Origin: Artemia franciscana
Lineage: Eukaryota > Arthropoda > Branchiopoda > Anostraca > Artemiidae
Direction: 5' to 3'
NCBI RefSeq assembly: GCF_032884065.1
Contig: NC_088880.1
Coordinates: 26,474,715-26,538,714, forward strand
DNA: 64,000 nucleotides
Shown: positions 45,801-57,303 of the stretch, piece after piece
Layout: each line of letters opens with the position of its first letter
How positions within the stretch are numbered: position 1 is the stretch's first letter
Translations under genes and position numbers: made by a program
Notes under the pieces: generated by a model
Database searches by the model: none
What the model saw: only the letters and a program-made list of their open reading frames with translations
Told to the model about the DNA's origin: nothing

Positions 45801-47040
45801 CTGACCTTTGAACTAACCTAGGATAGAGGATAAGATTAGCTACATAGGAAAAGTGTATTGGCTCATGTCAGCTGCTCTTTCAGATAAGCCAGCATATTAT
45901 TATCAAAACAAACCAAATGGCTTCCTATTTAATTTTCTCTGTTGTTTTCCATTGTTAACTGGCTTGATTTGGGTGGCTCAAATTAAAGTCTGTTGCTAGA
46001 ATAAAACATTTAAGTATGTTTAATTTCGGCAGTTAAAATAACTGACAAAATAGTAAACTAAGACCCACGCCCACAGTTAAAAAATTAGAGAAGGATATTA
46101 TGGAAAAATTTATAATTAGAAAATGATTATTGTTACCTGGAAGTAAATAGAGACAACAAATTCACCTTTTTGTGTTTACTTAAAAATGATCAATAAAAGG
46201 ACATTCTAACCACTAAAATTGCTAGTAATGGAATATAAGGAGTAGCAAAATATAGTCGTTATTTGGTAGCTGTGTTACAATATCCTGACAAATTATGCAT
46301 TTAGAAATTAAATATGTCATTCTAATTTCTATATGCTTGAACATTATGTCGTTCCAAAATTTACATTAAATAAAGCGCAAAAAAAAAAAAAATCAGAATC
46401 CATCACTCCAAAAACTCCAGGGGCCACAATTCAAATTTCAGAAAGAGAGATTTTAAAGCTGTGAGGTTGAAAATCTTTGTCCCACATCAGGTGGAATCTT
46501 GGATTAGACAATTTTGCTCTTTTTATTCTAATGCCTGTATATTTGTCAGCCTTGCGTTATCAGTTGATGATGCCTGAGATACCTTAGAACGGGAAGTTAG
46601 TTGGGCTTCACAGATGAAACTTTCAGGGATTTTCAGTGCTCAGTATTTGAATTGATTTCTGGAATTTTCTTATAAAGAATAAAGGACACATGTCCAGAAA
46701 GTGCTTCAAAAAGTATGTTTTCGGCCTGACTGTCTGTAGTTCCACATGTTTTAGTCTGTTTTCTTTTGTAGAGGGACAGGATAGAGTCCTGAGGCTATCC
46801 TTTGGGATAACCCCCTCCCCACGCTCTGTCTCCTTTTGATGTAAGCTGTTCTTTTTGTTGTATCTTACTTTTGGCTGTTTAAACTTGTCCTCTAAATGGA
46901 CTCTTACCTAGGCGTCTTCAATTACGTGTATTCAAGGAAATGGGATGTAATGTCTTATCAACCTACCTTTAATATTTAAACTTTGACAAGATCAATTTAA
47001 TGAAATTTGAATAAACCAAAGAAACAAATTATGCTTGTGA
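45801..47040. other. Non-coding
   Basis: No supported gene. A short A run lies near 46,379. Confidence 0.4.
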
Positions 47041-47050
47041 GATCATGAAG

Positions 47051-47575
47051 AATTCGATGACGTCAATTCGGGGAGAGGGAATTATGCTTTCCCCTTGTTT
47101 TTTGCCCCTCCCCCTAGATATTGTAATTTTGTTTTTTTTTTGGGGGGGGGGTAATTTCTTTTAAAACGACTTGTATTTTCATCGAAAAAAGCGAATCATC
47201 ATTCGAATGAACATTCAAAAAGGAAAAGCATTCCCCTCTCAACTCTTTATGAATTAGCTCCACGGGCAAAATTAGATGTAGAATGGACTTGTCGATGACG
47301 TCAATTCAGGGAGTAGATTCAAACTGAATCGATGACGTCAATTCAGGGAGAGGGAATTATGCTTTCCCCTTGTTTTTTGCCCCTCCCCCTAGATATTGGA
47401 AATTTTTTTTTTTTTTTTGGGGGGGGGTAATTTCTTTGAAAACGACTTGTATTTTCATCGAAAAAAGCGAATCATAATTCGAATGACCATTCAAAAAGGA
47501 AATACATTCCCCTCTCAACACTTATGAATTAGCTCCACGGGCAGAATTAGATGTAGAATGGACTTAAATGTGTGA
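47051..47575 (+). repeat. Direct duplication, about 275-bp offset, carrying TGACGTCA
   Basis: The block at about 47,053-47,290 is repeated at about 47,329-47,565 with few differences (GAGGGAATTATGCTTTCCCC, ATTTTCATCGAAAAAAGCGA, GAATTAGCTCCACGGGCA). TGACGTCA occurs at 47,058-47,065, 47,296-47,303 and 47,333-47,340. The duplication lies 0.8-1.3 kb upstream of the CaMKII start codon. Confidence 0.85.
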
Positions 47576-47939
47576 AGAAGAAGATAAATTGCAATAACAC
47601 ACAGAGAAAATGCTAGATCTATAAAATAAAATACAGAAGAAAATTCAAGAAAAGCACAATGTTAAAACCAGCAAAAATTGCCCTAAAGAGAAGGGTGCTG
47701 TTAACTGTTTACCCCCTCCATTGGCACAATTTTGTCAAAATACTGAGGGGGGGGGGGAGAGTTGGAGCTAATTTTTCCAAATAAAGGGGAAATGACTGTG
47801 AAAACTGAAAACTGATCCTTATATTGCCATAAAGGCAAGAATATACTGAAGAAAACTGACCTGTCTCTCTGGATACTTGAATTATGCATTTTTCTACATA
47901 TCCACTTTTTGCATTCATTGAAACATTAATAGCAGGTTA

Positions 47940-48215
47940 ATTATATGTACAGTATAGTAACACAGAATAATCTTGAGTAAATTGTGTTTTTTGGAGGGGA
48001 GGGGGCAAATACGTCAAATTGAATAGTAGGCTATATTGCTGGAGAAAAGGTTCTTACCCGATATTTTTACATCTTTCAAAACCCTAATACGAGGCAAACT
48101 ATTTGTACAGTATGAAAACAGGTGAGACAATCTTAAGTAGATTGTGCTTTTTGGATACAGGGGGGGGGGGGAGATTCGTTAAATTCAGTTACATATTGCA
48201 GGAGAAAAGGTCCTT
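47940..48215 (+). repeat. Tandem duplication, about 155-bp period
   Basis: Two diverged units share TGTACAGTAT, ATCTTGAGTA(A/G)ATTGTG, TTTTTGGA, a G run and GGAGAAAAGGT(T/C)CTTAC. It lies just upstream of CaMKII exon 1. Confidence 0.7.
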
Positions 48216-48254
48216 ACTCATCTTTCTGCTTTCATTTTCTTTTTCAATTTCTAG

Positions 48255-48400
48255 TAGAATCCACTAGATTCTTACACATGACTTGAATCTGTTAAGTTTT
48301 GACTCGTATTTTTTTAGGCTTATAATTTGTATGGAGAAATTTGTGCATTTAAGGATTTAGAAAGCTGAAACAAAGGAAAGAGGAAAACAAAGCTGAAATA
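48255..48400 (+). other. Putative CaMKII 5' UTR
   Basis: A strong acceptor-like tract (TTTTCTTTTTCAATTTCTAG) ends at 48,254, and a second one (TTTTTTTAG) at about 48,317. The frame of the ATG at 48,401 is closed upstream by TAA at 48,350-48,352, so protein coding does not extend into this part. The transcript start was not identified. Confidence 0.35.
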
Positions 48401-48459
48401 ATGAATAATGCCTGCACCCGATTCAGTGATAATTATGAGCTGAAAGAAGAACTCGGAAA
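48401..48459 (+). CDS. CaMKII: CaMKII exon 1: start codon and N-terminus of the kinase domain
   Basis: Calcium/calmodulin-dependent protein kinase II is a dodecameric serine/threonine kinase of synapses and muscle. This exon encodes MNNACTRFSDNYELKEELG plus two bases of the next codon, closely matching animal CaMKII N-termini (CTRFSDNY in the fly protein). It ends at a GTAAGC donor (48,460). The codon is completed by G at the start of exon 2, giving lysine of the ELGKGAFS glycine loop. The in-frame TAA at 48,350 supports this ATG as start. Confidence 0.93.
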
Positions 48460-49919
48460 GTAAGCTATATTTTTATTTTGTTTTTTTCTTTTATATTGAT
48501 TTATGTCTACACAAGATGGAGACTGAGGGTGACTCTTCCTGAAGAGTTTTCAGATGATTTCAGAAACATTTAAAGAGACACACGCTTATTTTACATATAC
48601 TGAGAGTGCGCTGTCCAAAGTATCGAGTTGGAGAGGAGGCGGGGTGGGGGTGGGGAGAAGGACTCCAGAGTACATGCTTGATTGGGCCAGTAAAAAAAAA
48701 GAAGCACGATTATATATCGTAATATTATGTAAAATCTAGTGCTTCTACCCAAAGCTCTCAGAAGCGGTTCTTCTGGACAGATTTCTTTGGTGGGGAAGGG
48801 AGGCTTCTATTCCAGGGCACAATTGTGTCTGTGAACAATCTTGGAAGGCTTTTATTTAGATTATTTGATAGATAATTGAGGTACTTGCAAATCATCAAAT
48901 ATTTTGAGCATACAAATTTGTTTTCATATTGAAGTTAGTCTCAGAAAGATATTGCCTTGTAAGTACTAACATTGATTTCCCCTGTGTAACGGTAGACCTA
49001 TGCGTGTCACCGTAGATTAGTTTCGAAGACTAGTTCTAGAACTTACCAAATTGGTTCCTTGAATAATTAACGATGCAGAGGCTGTAGAAAGGCTTTTCTC
49101 TGGGGTGTCGCTCCTGTCTTGATAAATAATGTTGCACAGGCTGTGGAAAGGCTCTTCCTCGGCACAGCTCTCTTGCCTGGCTTCAATCCTTATATTGGTG
49201 TAGCCAAAAGAAGAAGAAAAGGCAAAAAAAAATCAGCTAAAAGAAAAAGAAAAAAAAAAAAATAAATGACGTTCGGAAGTTAATCTTGACAATATGAGAT
49301 TATGTTGAACCATGAAGAAGTACGAGGTCAATCGCAGCCAGTGAAATACATGAAGAATTTAAATATTTTGACTGAGAACTCAGTGCAGAATGAAGAATAG
49401 AAAATATAGACAGAAAATCATAGGAAAATATAAAAAAAGGTTCAAGCCTAAAAAAAGCAAAATATAAGAGGTCCTTTCTCAAGTAACAAGGAAAAGGAAA
49501 CGCAATAAAAAGTTGATGCTGAATGTTTGGTTAAACTTTCAGTAGGAAGTTTATTTTTTGTTACGTTTTTCTGAATGCTAATCTTTTTCCAAGTATGGTA
49601 TTATTAGAAGTCTCATAAGGGTGCTTGTAAAAAATTGTAAGCATTGGAATTGATAAGAGTATTGTAAACGGGACTGAGATAAGTATCTATTAAGGGTGAA
49701 TTTTTTGTGGATATACTTCTTGATTTCAACTGCTTCCCTGAAAACTTACGTCTCGAAGCTCCCTCATATACAACTTTTTCAAAGATGGACTGATCTTCTT
49801 ACAAGTGAAGTGTAGAATGCCAAATAATTGATCCAAACAGCCCTCAGTGTCCTCCTAGGATATTAGACTGGGTTCTGTATGTAATTTCAGGGTCATGGGT
49901 GTTTTTTTCACAGTTGAAA

Positions 49920-50460
49920 AACTTTGTAAGGGTGGGAAAATAAGTCTGCAAACCAAGATTTGGAAGCTACTGTGTTGAGAGTGGTCAAGCATGGTTCTGA
50001 AACGTCAGTGCTCCGAAAAACGGCGGAGAATTTGCTAGATGTTCCCTGAGTACCGCCGTTGGCTAGACGCTCCCTGAGGAACTGCCTACGGATTTTTTGG
50101 CTACCGCTCTGATTGACCGTATTAAACAAAAATCAAGTTGTATGCCAAATTTGGCTCTATCCTGCTTTTAGGGATAAAATGAGAGAAAGGTTGAGATGGC
50201 TAAGACACGTTTTGCAGATGAAGGAGGACAGATTGCCAGGGATCGTCCTTTTGACCAACCATTTAGGGCCGGACGATAAGCAGTTCATCCCTAAACGGGG
50301 TAAGACGAGGTTGTAAGAAAGGATTTAAAAGAAACTGGAACTTCTTGGGAGGGTGCAAAGAGGAAATCTTTGAATAGATTGAAATGGAGGGGGAGTATGT
50401 GCTACTGTGTTTGTACTAAGAGGCTTGGTGCTGCAGTGAGTTGTTACTAGAAGCATTTGT
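49920..50460 (+). pseudogene. LINE reverse transcriptase C-terminal tail fragment
   Basis: In changing frames it reads VLRVVKHGSETSVLRKTAEN, then RDKMRERLRWLRHVLQMKED and RLPGIVLLTNHLG (50,170-50,270), then remnants of a KRKSLNRLKW-type tail. RLRWLxHVLxMxxDRLP is the standard tail after RT in this LINE family. It matches the fragments at 14,270 and 18,780. It lies in CaMKII intron 1. Confidence 0.75.
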
Positions 50461-51525
50461 GGCGTATTTCTAAGTTGATGCATGCTGACAATTTAATCCC
50501 CTTCCCCCCATAAATATTAACATTTTCATTACATTCCTATTTATCAGGAAAAAATTATTGAAAAAAGAAAATCTTTTCTTCCCTTGGGGATAGTCTTCAA
50601 AACATATTCGCAGCTCAGTTGGTTTGGCTAAACTTAGAATTGAGCCTGGCAATCACACATGCAAAATTGTTTTGCAAAAGTAGTGCAAATTTTTGAGAAT
50701 CTGGCATTGAAGTCCATCTTGTGGAATATGGATATTCCTTTCTAGCAGATGACCGGTACGTTGGTATCATTGCTCAGTTTTATGGGCTTCTTTAGTTTAG
50801 CCTTTTTTTTTTAGCATTAGGCACGTTTTGTCATGATGTTTTGAACTGTCAAATGATATGAATAAATCGTCAAACCCGGCGTAGACTAAGATGCGCTTTA
50901 ATATAGTTAATTGTTTTTATTTTATTAAAAGTTTGTAAACAATCTATGAGAAAATTCAAAATGCTGAGGATAATACCGCGACTCTTTATTAAAGGTTTTC
51001 GGATTTTATCCTGCCTGTCGGAAGGAACATAGTCTATTTTCAATTATTGTAATCGAATGATTTTTTACTTCAAATTCTGTGTTGGGGAAAAGGTGACAGA
51101 TTTTTTTTTCTCCAGTCCTCACGTTTAAATATATACAATATTTTTTTCCATTCAGTTTTGGGCCGGTCATCCGCCAGGCACTGTTGATAGTGGATAAATA
51201 GAAAGGAATGCCTTATCTCTTCTGTTTTACTTCATAAGGATTAATTTGATTTATTCTTACATGATTGTTGGTCATTTACATAGTGTTATCAGTATGTTGT
51301 CATTTTTATGGAAGAATAGCCTAATCCTGAAATATTGTTTTCTAGCCCTGGTTTGTTTCATCTATGATTTAACAGCAACGAAGCATTTATTATTTTTTTC
51401 TATAACGTCTTGATAAAGAACTAAAATAGTCTAAGTAAAAAAAAACAAACAAACAACTCGAACCACGTGCGAAAAACCATAGGACCAATTCTATTCTTCA
51501 CTTGAGTTTTGGATACTTGTCCATT

Positions 51526-53134
51526 ATTAAATAAAAAAAAAACAAGTTTTTTTTTTAACTGAAAGTAAGGAGCGACATTAAAACTTAAAACGAACAGAAA
51601 TTACTTCGCATATGAAAGGGCCTGCTTCCTCATCAACGCCCGGTCTTTACGCTAAAGTTTGACTCTTTCTCTCAACTCTACTTTTTAAAACAAAAAAAAC
51701 TTTAGCGTAAAGAGCGGGACGTTGATGAGGAAGCAGCCTCTTTCGTATACGAAGTAATTTCTGTTCGTTTTAAGTTTTAACGTCGCTCTTTACTTTCAGT
51801 TAAAAAACTTGTTTTTTTATTTAATTTCTGAACGTTTTTGAATCAATGCATGTTTTGATTTTTGCTCTCTGCAGAGGAATAATTAAAACGAAATCTGCAT
51901 ATTTTTTTTGGCTAAATGGCTTTCTCATAGTTTTGATCGAATGATTTTGAGAAAATAAGGAGTGGGGGAGGAACCCTAGTTGCCCTCCGATTCTTTGGTT
52001 ACTTAAAAAGACAACTAGAACTTTTAATTTTTTACATATATGATTACATATATTACATATATGAGGGGGGTTCACCCCCTCGTCAGTGCCTCGCTCTTTA
52101 CACTAAAGCTTAAATTTTGTCCCAATTCATCAAGAATGATCTCTGAATCACAAAAACCTTAGAATAAATAGTTGAAATTACTGAAAATACTTTAGCGTAA
52201 AGAGCGAAGTATTAGGAGGAGGTGAGCCCCTCATATGCGTAATAATTTCTGGTCGTTTTAAGTTTTAATGATGCTCCTTACTTCCAGTTGAAAAAACTTT
52301 TCATATTTATTTTTTCATTTTTTTTTACATAATGCTAGAAAATCCTGGGCATTTTCTTCCCCAATGACGAATTCCTCGATAAAAGTTCCCCCAACATATC
52401 CCCCTCTTCTCAACCCCTCCCCCAACCAAAAAATCCCCTGAAAACGTCTGTACACTTCCCAATAACCATTACTATATCTAAGCCCTGGTCAAAGTTGGTA
52501 ACTTATAGCCCCTCCCACCGGTACTGTGGGGGAGTAAGTGGTCCCCAAAGACAAAGTTATAAGGTTTTTCGACTACGTTGAATGAAATGGCTATCTCAGA
52601 ATTTTGATCCATTGACTTTGGGAAAATAATTAGCGTGGGAGGGAGCCTAGGTGCCTTCCAATTTTTCGGTCAGTTAAAAAGGGCACTAGAACTATTCATT
52701 TCCGTTAGAATGAGCCCTCTCGCAACATTCTAGGCCCACTGGGTCGATATGATCATCCCTCGGGAAAAAAAAACACGCATCCATGATCTGCCTTCTGGCA
52801 GAAAATACAAAATTCCACATTTTTGTAGACGGGAGTTTGAAACTTCTACAATACGGTTCTCTGATACGCTGAATCTGATGATGTGATTTTCGTTAAGATT
52901 CTATGACTTTTAGGGGGTGTTTTCCCTATTTTATAAAATAAGGCAAATTTTCTCAGGCTCGTAACTTTTGATTGGCAAGATTAAATTTGATGAAACTTGT
53001 ATATTTAAAATCAGCATTAAAATGTGATTCTTTGGATGTAGCTATTGGTATCAAAATTCCATTTTTTAGAGTTTTAATTACTATTGAGCCGGGTCGCTCC
53101 TTACAACAGTTCGTTACCACGAACCGTTTGATTC
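51526..53134 (+). mobile_element. 1.7-kb foldback-rich repeat, copy 3 (in CaMKII intron 1)
   Basis: Same ends and order as copies 1 and 2. ATTAAATAAA and GTAAGGAGCGACATTAAAAC begin it, and GGGTCGCTCCTTACAACAGT followed by TCGTTACCACGAACCG ends it. The first foldback is at about 51,560-51,810 and the second at about 52,050-52,270. The open frames in it are short and not conserved as proteins. Confidence 0.75.
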
Positions 53135-54560
53135 AGAAAACACCAAGAATTTAGTTCGTAATATCAGACAATAACCGATTTATTGATGTCTGTACTCGAA
53201 CAGAATTAGCTGCGGCTCAGCGGAAAACTACATTGTAGCTTTATTTTAACTAAATATTTAGTTGGTATTTTTGTTAGATTAGGTTACATTTCGCATGCAC
53301 CCCCGCTATAATTACCCCCCTCCCCCTAATGTGCAAATATACAGCCCAAATTACATATGTCCTATTTATCTCCCTAGCGTCTCAGTTGTTTCAACCCCTT
53401 ATCTATAAATTGAATCAACCTCGATGTTTTCTGAAGAATGAACAAGTACCGTGTTTTGTCCAAAGATACCATTTCTTTAATATATTTAAATTTTCGGTCA
53501 CTATGGGCTAGAGTTCGTTCTTTACTAAGTTGTGTGTGATGCCAAAACCATGACAACTAATGGTGATTTTCCATGCTACCTATATATATCAAAGTCAACT
53601 CGTGGTAACTTTGCAAGCTTAATTCTAAACGTACTAGTTGGTTTGTAACTATGTAGTATTGAATAACCAAACAAAATAAAAAAAAAGGACAACGATCAGT
53701 TTTGGGAGTATAGTGGATAAGACTATGAAGGCTGCCTTATCGAATATTTCGGCTATGTAATCAACTGTCGTTGTGAGGGAAATTTAATAAAAACAAACTT
53801 AAAACAAATAATTCAAACTAAAGTAATAAAATCAATTTTGAAAGTCTCAGCAAGAACCTCACGTAGGTTCGGCCAAGACTAACCAAAAAAGATCATTCCT
53901 GCTATTCCGATTGAATAAAGTTTTATCAATTAGATTCTAGTTAGTTTCTTGTATGCCTAGAAACAGGTTCATTTTGATTGGTTACTAAATTTATTACCTA
54001 CAAATAACAAATCTATTGGGACAAATCCTTTTCTTTGACAGTGAAACAACAATAAATTCTCTGGATATTTCGGTCATAAGCAGATAAACCCACATATAGC
54101 AGTTTGTCTGCTGATGACGGCAAGGGCAGATCTAGAGCAAAATCTTGAGGGGGGATTGTGACAAGGGTAAAAATACTTTGGTCTATAATTGACCAAACTA
54201 TTAAGTTTTTAAGGGTAAAAAGAAAAATACCAAATGAGAGTGCCAGAAAAATCTTTGGATGGGGGTGTCGTCCCCCTGCCCCCTCCCCTGGATGACGTCC
54301 ACTGTATATGTTACCAAAATATCCACATACGTTGTGTTTTTCATTGTCAAATAAAAGGATTTGTCCCATTTGCACTAATTTTATTTATAGTGTATAAAAT
54401 AATTTTATACTTAAGTTATATTTATATATATATAACGTTGAATGTGTGTGTACTCACCCAAGTATCTATCTAGGGATGTACTATTATTTACTTTGTTTAC
54501 ATTTTATCGCTTCATGGAAAATTTGTTTGATTCATAGTTATTGTTAATTAGAACTGTTTC
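53135..54560. other. Non-coding intron sequence
   Basis: No supported gene. A TATATATATA stretch lies near 54,424. Confidence 0.4.
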
Positions 54561-54579
54561 GTCAAATATTACGCAATGG

Positions 54580-54880
54580 TAGGGCTTATCAAAAATTTTT
54601 TTCCTGAGGCTCAACCAAAGGATGTAGAATCTACTACCAGACTTTAATGCTTTAGCTGTGGTTTCTTTGTGTTGCTGTATCCGTTTCCCTAAAGTTCGAT
54701 CTGTACGTCAAATATAGTAATTTCTGCGACTGCGCGGTTGTCTTCTGCGATGAGCAATTGGGGCCCTATCCACGTCTTCACAAAACTCTTCATTGTCTTG
54801 TTTTATTTTGTTACTGGGGTCTTCTTCGTTATTTCCTAAATAACCCATAGTATTACCGTTAGTATAGACGGTCTAAATTA
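54580..54880 (-). pseudogene. Penelope-like element: GIY-YIG endonuclease fragment
   Basis: On the minus strand the frame reads NGNTMGYLGNNEEDPSNKIK and, further on, RAPIAHRRRQPRSRRNYYI. It then meets TGA at 54,710-54,708 and continues RTDRTLGKRIQQHKETTAKA and LKSGSRF. In Penelope-like retroelements the C-terminal GIY-YIG nuclease reads YxIGRTxRxLxxRIxxHK, so the TGA is a glycine (GGA) turned into a stop by one base. The reverse transcriptase part is not seen. The likeness is by motif. Confidence 0.5.
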
Positions 54881-55615
54881 TCGCTTGATGCATTTTTTTC
54901 GTGCCCAATCTGCCTCTTTCTGGCAGGCTAAGATTTACGTATAGACCCTGGCATAGGTGCGCACGATGCCGAGGGGCGCAAAAAACACTGAACGATTTTT
55001 TTCCTAACAAAAATTGAACTGATGTGATTTATCGTCAAAGTGCTAGGTGCACTTTGCTGCTGTGCTGCCTATTCACAAAAAAGTGATTTTAAAACAACGC
55101 AGGAATTCCGCAGCTGCTTATAAACTGTCAGATATCTCCCAAGAATGGCAGCTGAGAATTCGGTATCACCTCTCTCTTGCATTACTTTTGGCTCATCACT
55201 CATCTTTTGCCTTCTGTTCAGGGTTTCCACTATCCCCGACTTTTTGGGGATTTTCCCGCAAATCTTTGCGTGTCAAGGAAAATTGCTTGGGCCTAGAGGT
55301 GCCAAATCGCTTGGCCCAAGGGGCACCAAAGGTTTAAGTCTAGCCCTGCTTCCTGGCAATATCAGAATCCCTAAAAGACTAGTGAAAAATCTCTAGAAAC
55401 TCTCATTTTCAATTCTAATTTTCCTACAGGTTCTCTCATTTCCCACCGTTTTTCCAAAATCACAAGTAAAGCCTTGTTATGTGAATTTCAGAAGCGATTT
55501 TCCAAGAAGACTTACTCTGCAATTGAAGATCAGCTACTTGTACTAAAATCTTCATTTGACGTTCAAAACAATGCTTTTCAATTATTGACTAGTTAAGTTC
55601 ATTCTTGATTGACAG

Positions 55616-55733
55616 ATTCCGGTGCCAGGTTCAAGAGTTCAGAACAGATGAAGATGAGTTATCTGTTGACGAGATCTGCCAAAATATAATAAACTTCGAG
55701 GATAGAAAGTTGCTTGAGATGTATTTTGGATAA
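55616..55733 (+). CDS. Candidate terminal exon or transposon relic inside CaMKII intron 1
   Basis: After an acceptor-like TTGATTGACAG (ends 55,615), the frame with a split first codon reads FRCQVQEFRTDEDELSVDEI, then CQNIINFEDRKLLEMYFG, then TAA at 55,731. AATAAA follows at 55,748-55,753. A further coding-like stretch, KRFSKKTYSAIEDQLLVLKS followed by SFDVQNNAFQLL, lies just upstream at 55,493-55,590 in a different frame. The acidic, helix-like composition is unlike the surroundings. The family is not recognised; a transposon C-terminus is likely. Confidence 0.3.
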
Positions 55734-55753
55734 CACAAAAATATAAGAATAAA

Positions 55754-56956
55754 ATAATGCTTAGGCATTTGTCAATTTTTTTTGTAACAAGGTGCAATAA
55801 GGCGTATAGGGTGTAGCAAAAGGAGTAAGAAAAATAGACCTAATTCATAATCTAGAACTTAGGTTCATGGTGACTAAAGTTTCTCGCATGCTTGTGAAGC
55901 AACAAATTGAGCCATCTGAATGGAGCTTTTCGCAGACGAAGCGTTTTGGTCAGCTCCTACAATAGAGTTTTTACTGTCCGAGCAAAATTCATTCAAGTCT
56001 CCCTAGGAAGCTTGTGTTTTTTCTACTATGCATTTCCTCAGATCCTCAAATATTGACTTGGCTGAAGTCAGGACAATCGAATGTACCAACTTCAACTGAG
56101 AGGTCATTGCTGCAAAATTTTATTCCAACTGGTAGAAGCTGTTTAATAAATACATCACTGGGCTCATGAACAATTACAGAGAAGCTGTGATTCCACAAAA
56201 TTTAAATGTAATTATCTTCTTACCACGAACTCGTAGAATTTGAACTCATTGAGTCAAACACATTCAATATGATGATTTAATTTTTATTTTTATTGAATAT
56301 TTTATTAAATAATATAAATTTAATATAATATAATATTATATAATATAATAATCATAATAATATAATATATCATATGATATAATAATCATATATAATTATT
56401 ATGATAGAAATATCATAAACTTGATTATATTACATATTATTAATATTTCAAAGATTGCTCTCTCTCCCTTTTCGGTGATACCCGTCTCTTTCTAAATTGT
56501 TCTTGTAACTTTTCATGGGCGATCCTAAACTAAAGGAATTTGGCATTTGGAATAAACATATACTTCAATAGTAGATGCTTCGGGTGTATATATTTTTTTG
56601 TCAGATTTCCGTTTTTAGGTTTGTATCCTTTTTACAAGGACCGCTCTTCCCTTGATGTTCATTGTGTGAACAGTCTGAACGACAAGGTGACCTGTTTTTG
56701 AGTATCAAATTAATACTAATTAAGAAAATGGCATCGAATTAGGATAGCCAATTCTATGTTAGACCTGAGACCCCCTTTTCGTTTATTTTAGAGCACACAG
56801 ATTGGATTAACAGTCATTTTTTAATGTGATATATAAAGGCTTTGATCTGTTTTACCCTCCAATGTGCCTGTCCTAATGCTACCTCTAAGAAAAACTTTGT
56901 AAAACAAACGCCCGGTCAAAACCGCCAAGTGTGTCTCGGGCCTTACGGTTGTGGTT
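55754..56956. other. Non-coding intron sequence; TA-rich block at 56,280-56,450
   Basis: Irregular TAATAT/ATAATCAT repetition, no gene. Confidence 0.5.
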
Positions 56957-57303
56957 ATGAAACAGTTCGTGGTAACCAACCATAGTAAGGAACGACCCGG
57001 CTAAATAGTAAACAAAACTCTAAAAAAGGAATTTTCATACTAATAGATACATCAAAAGAATCGGTTTTTTATGCTGATTTTAATATATGAATTTCATCAA
57101 ATTTAGTCTTACTCATCAAAAGTTACGCTAAAGTCATTTACTGTTTTATAAAGTAGAATTGAGAGAAATAGTCAAACTTTAGCGTAAAGAGCGGGGCGTT
57201 GAGGAGAGAATAGCCCCTTTCATACACGGAGTAATTTCTGTTCGTTTTAAGTTTTAATGTCGCTCCTTACTTTCAGTTAAAAAACTTGTTTCTTTTATTT
57301 AAT
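56957..57303 (-). mobile_element. 1.7-kb foldback repeat, copy 4, inverted with internal deletion
   Basis: The plus strand starts with ACAGTTCGTGGTAACCAACC and AAGGAACGACCCGGCT, the reverse complement of the right end of copies 1-3. At about 57,125 it jumps into half of the first foldback (CTTTAGCGTAAAGAGCGGGG) and ends TAAAAAACTTGTTTCTTTTA, the left end. About 1.3 kb of the middle is missing. Confidence 0.7.
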
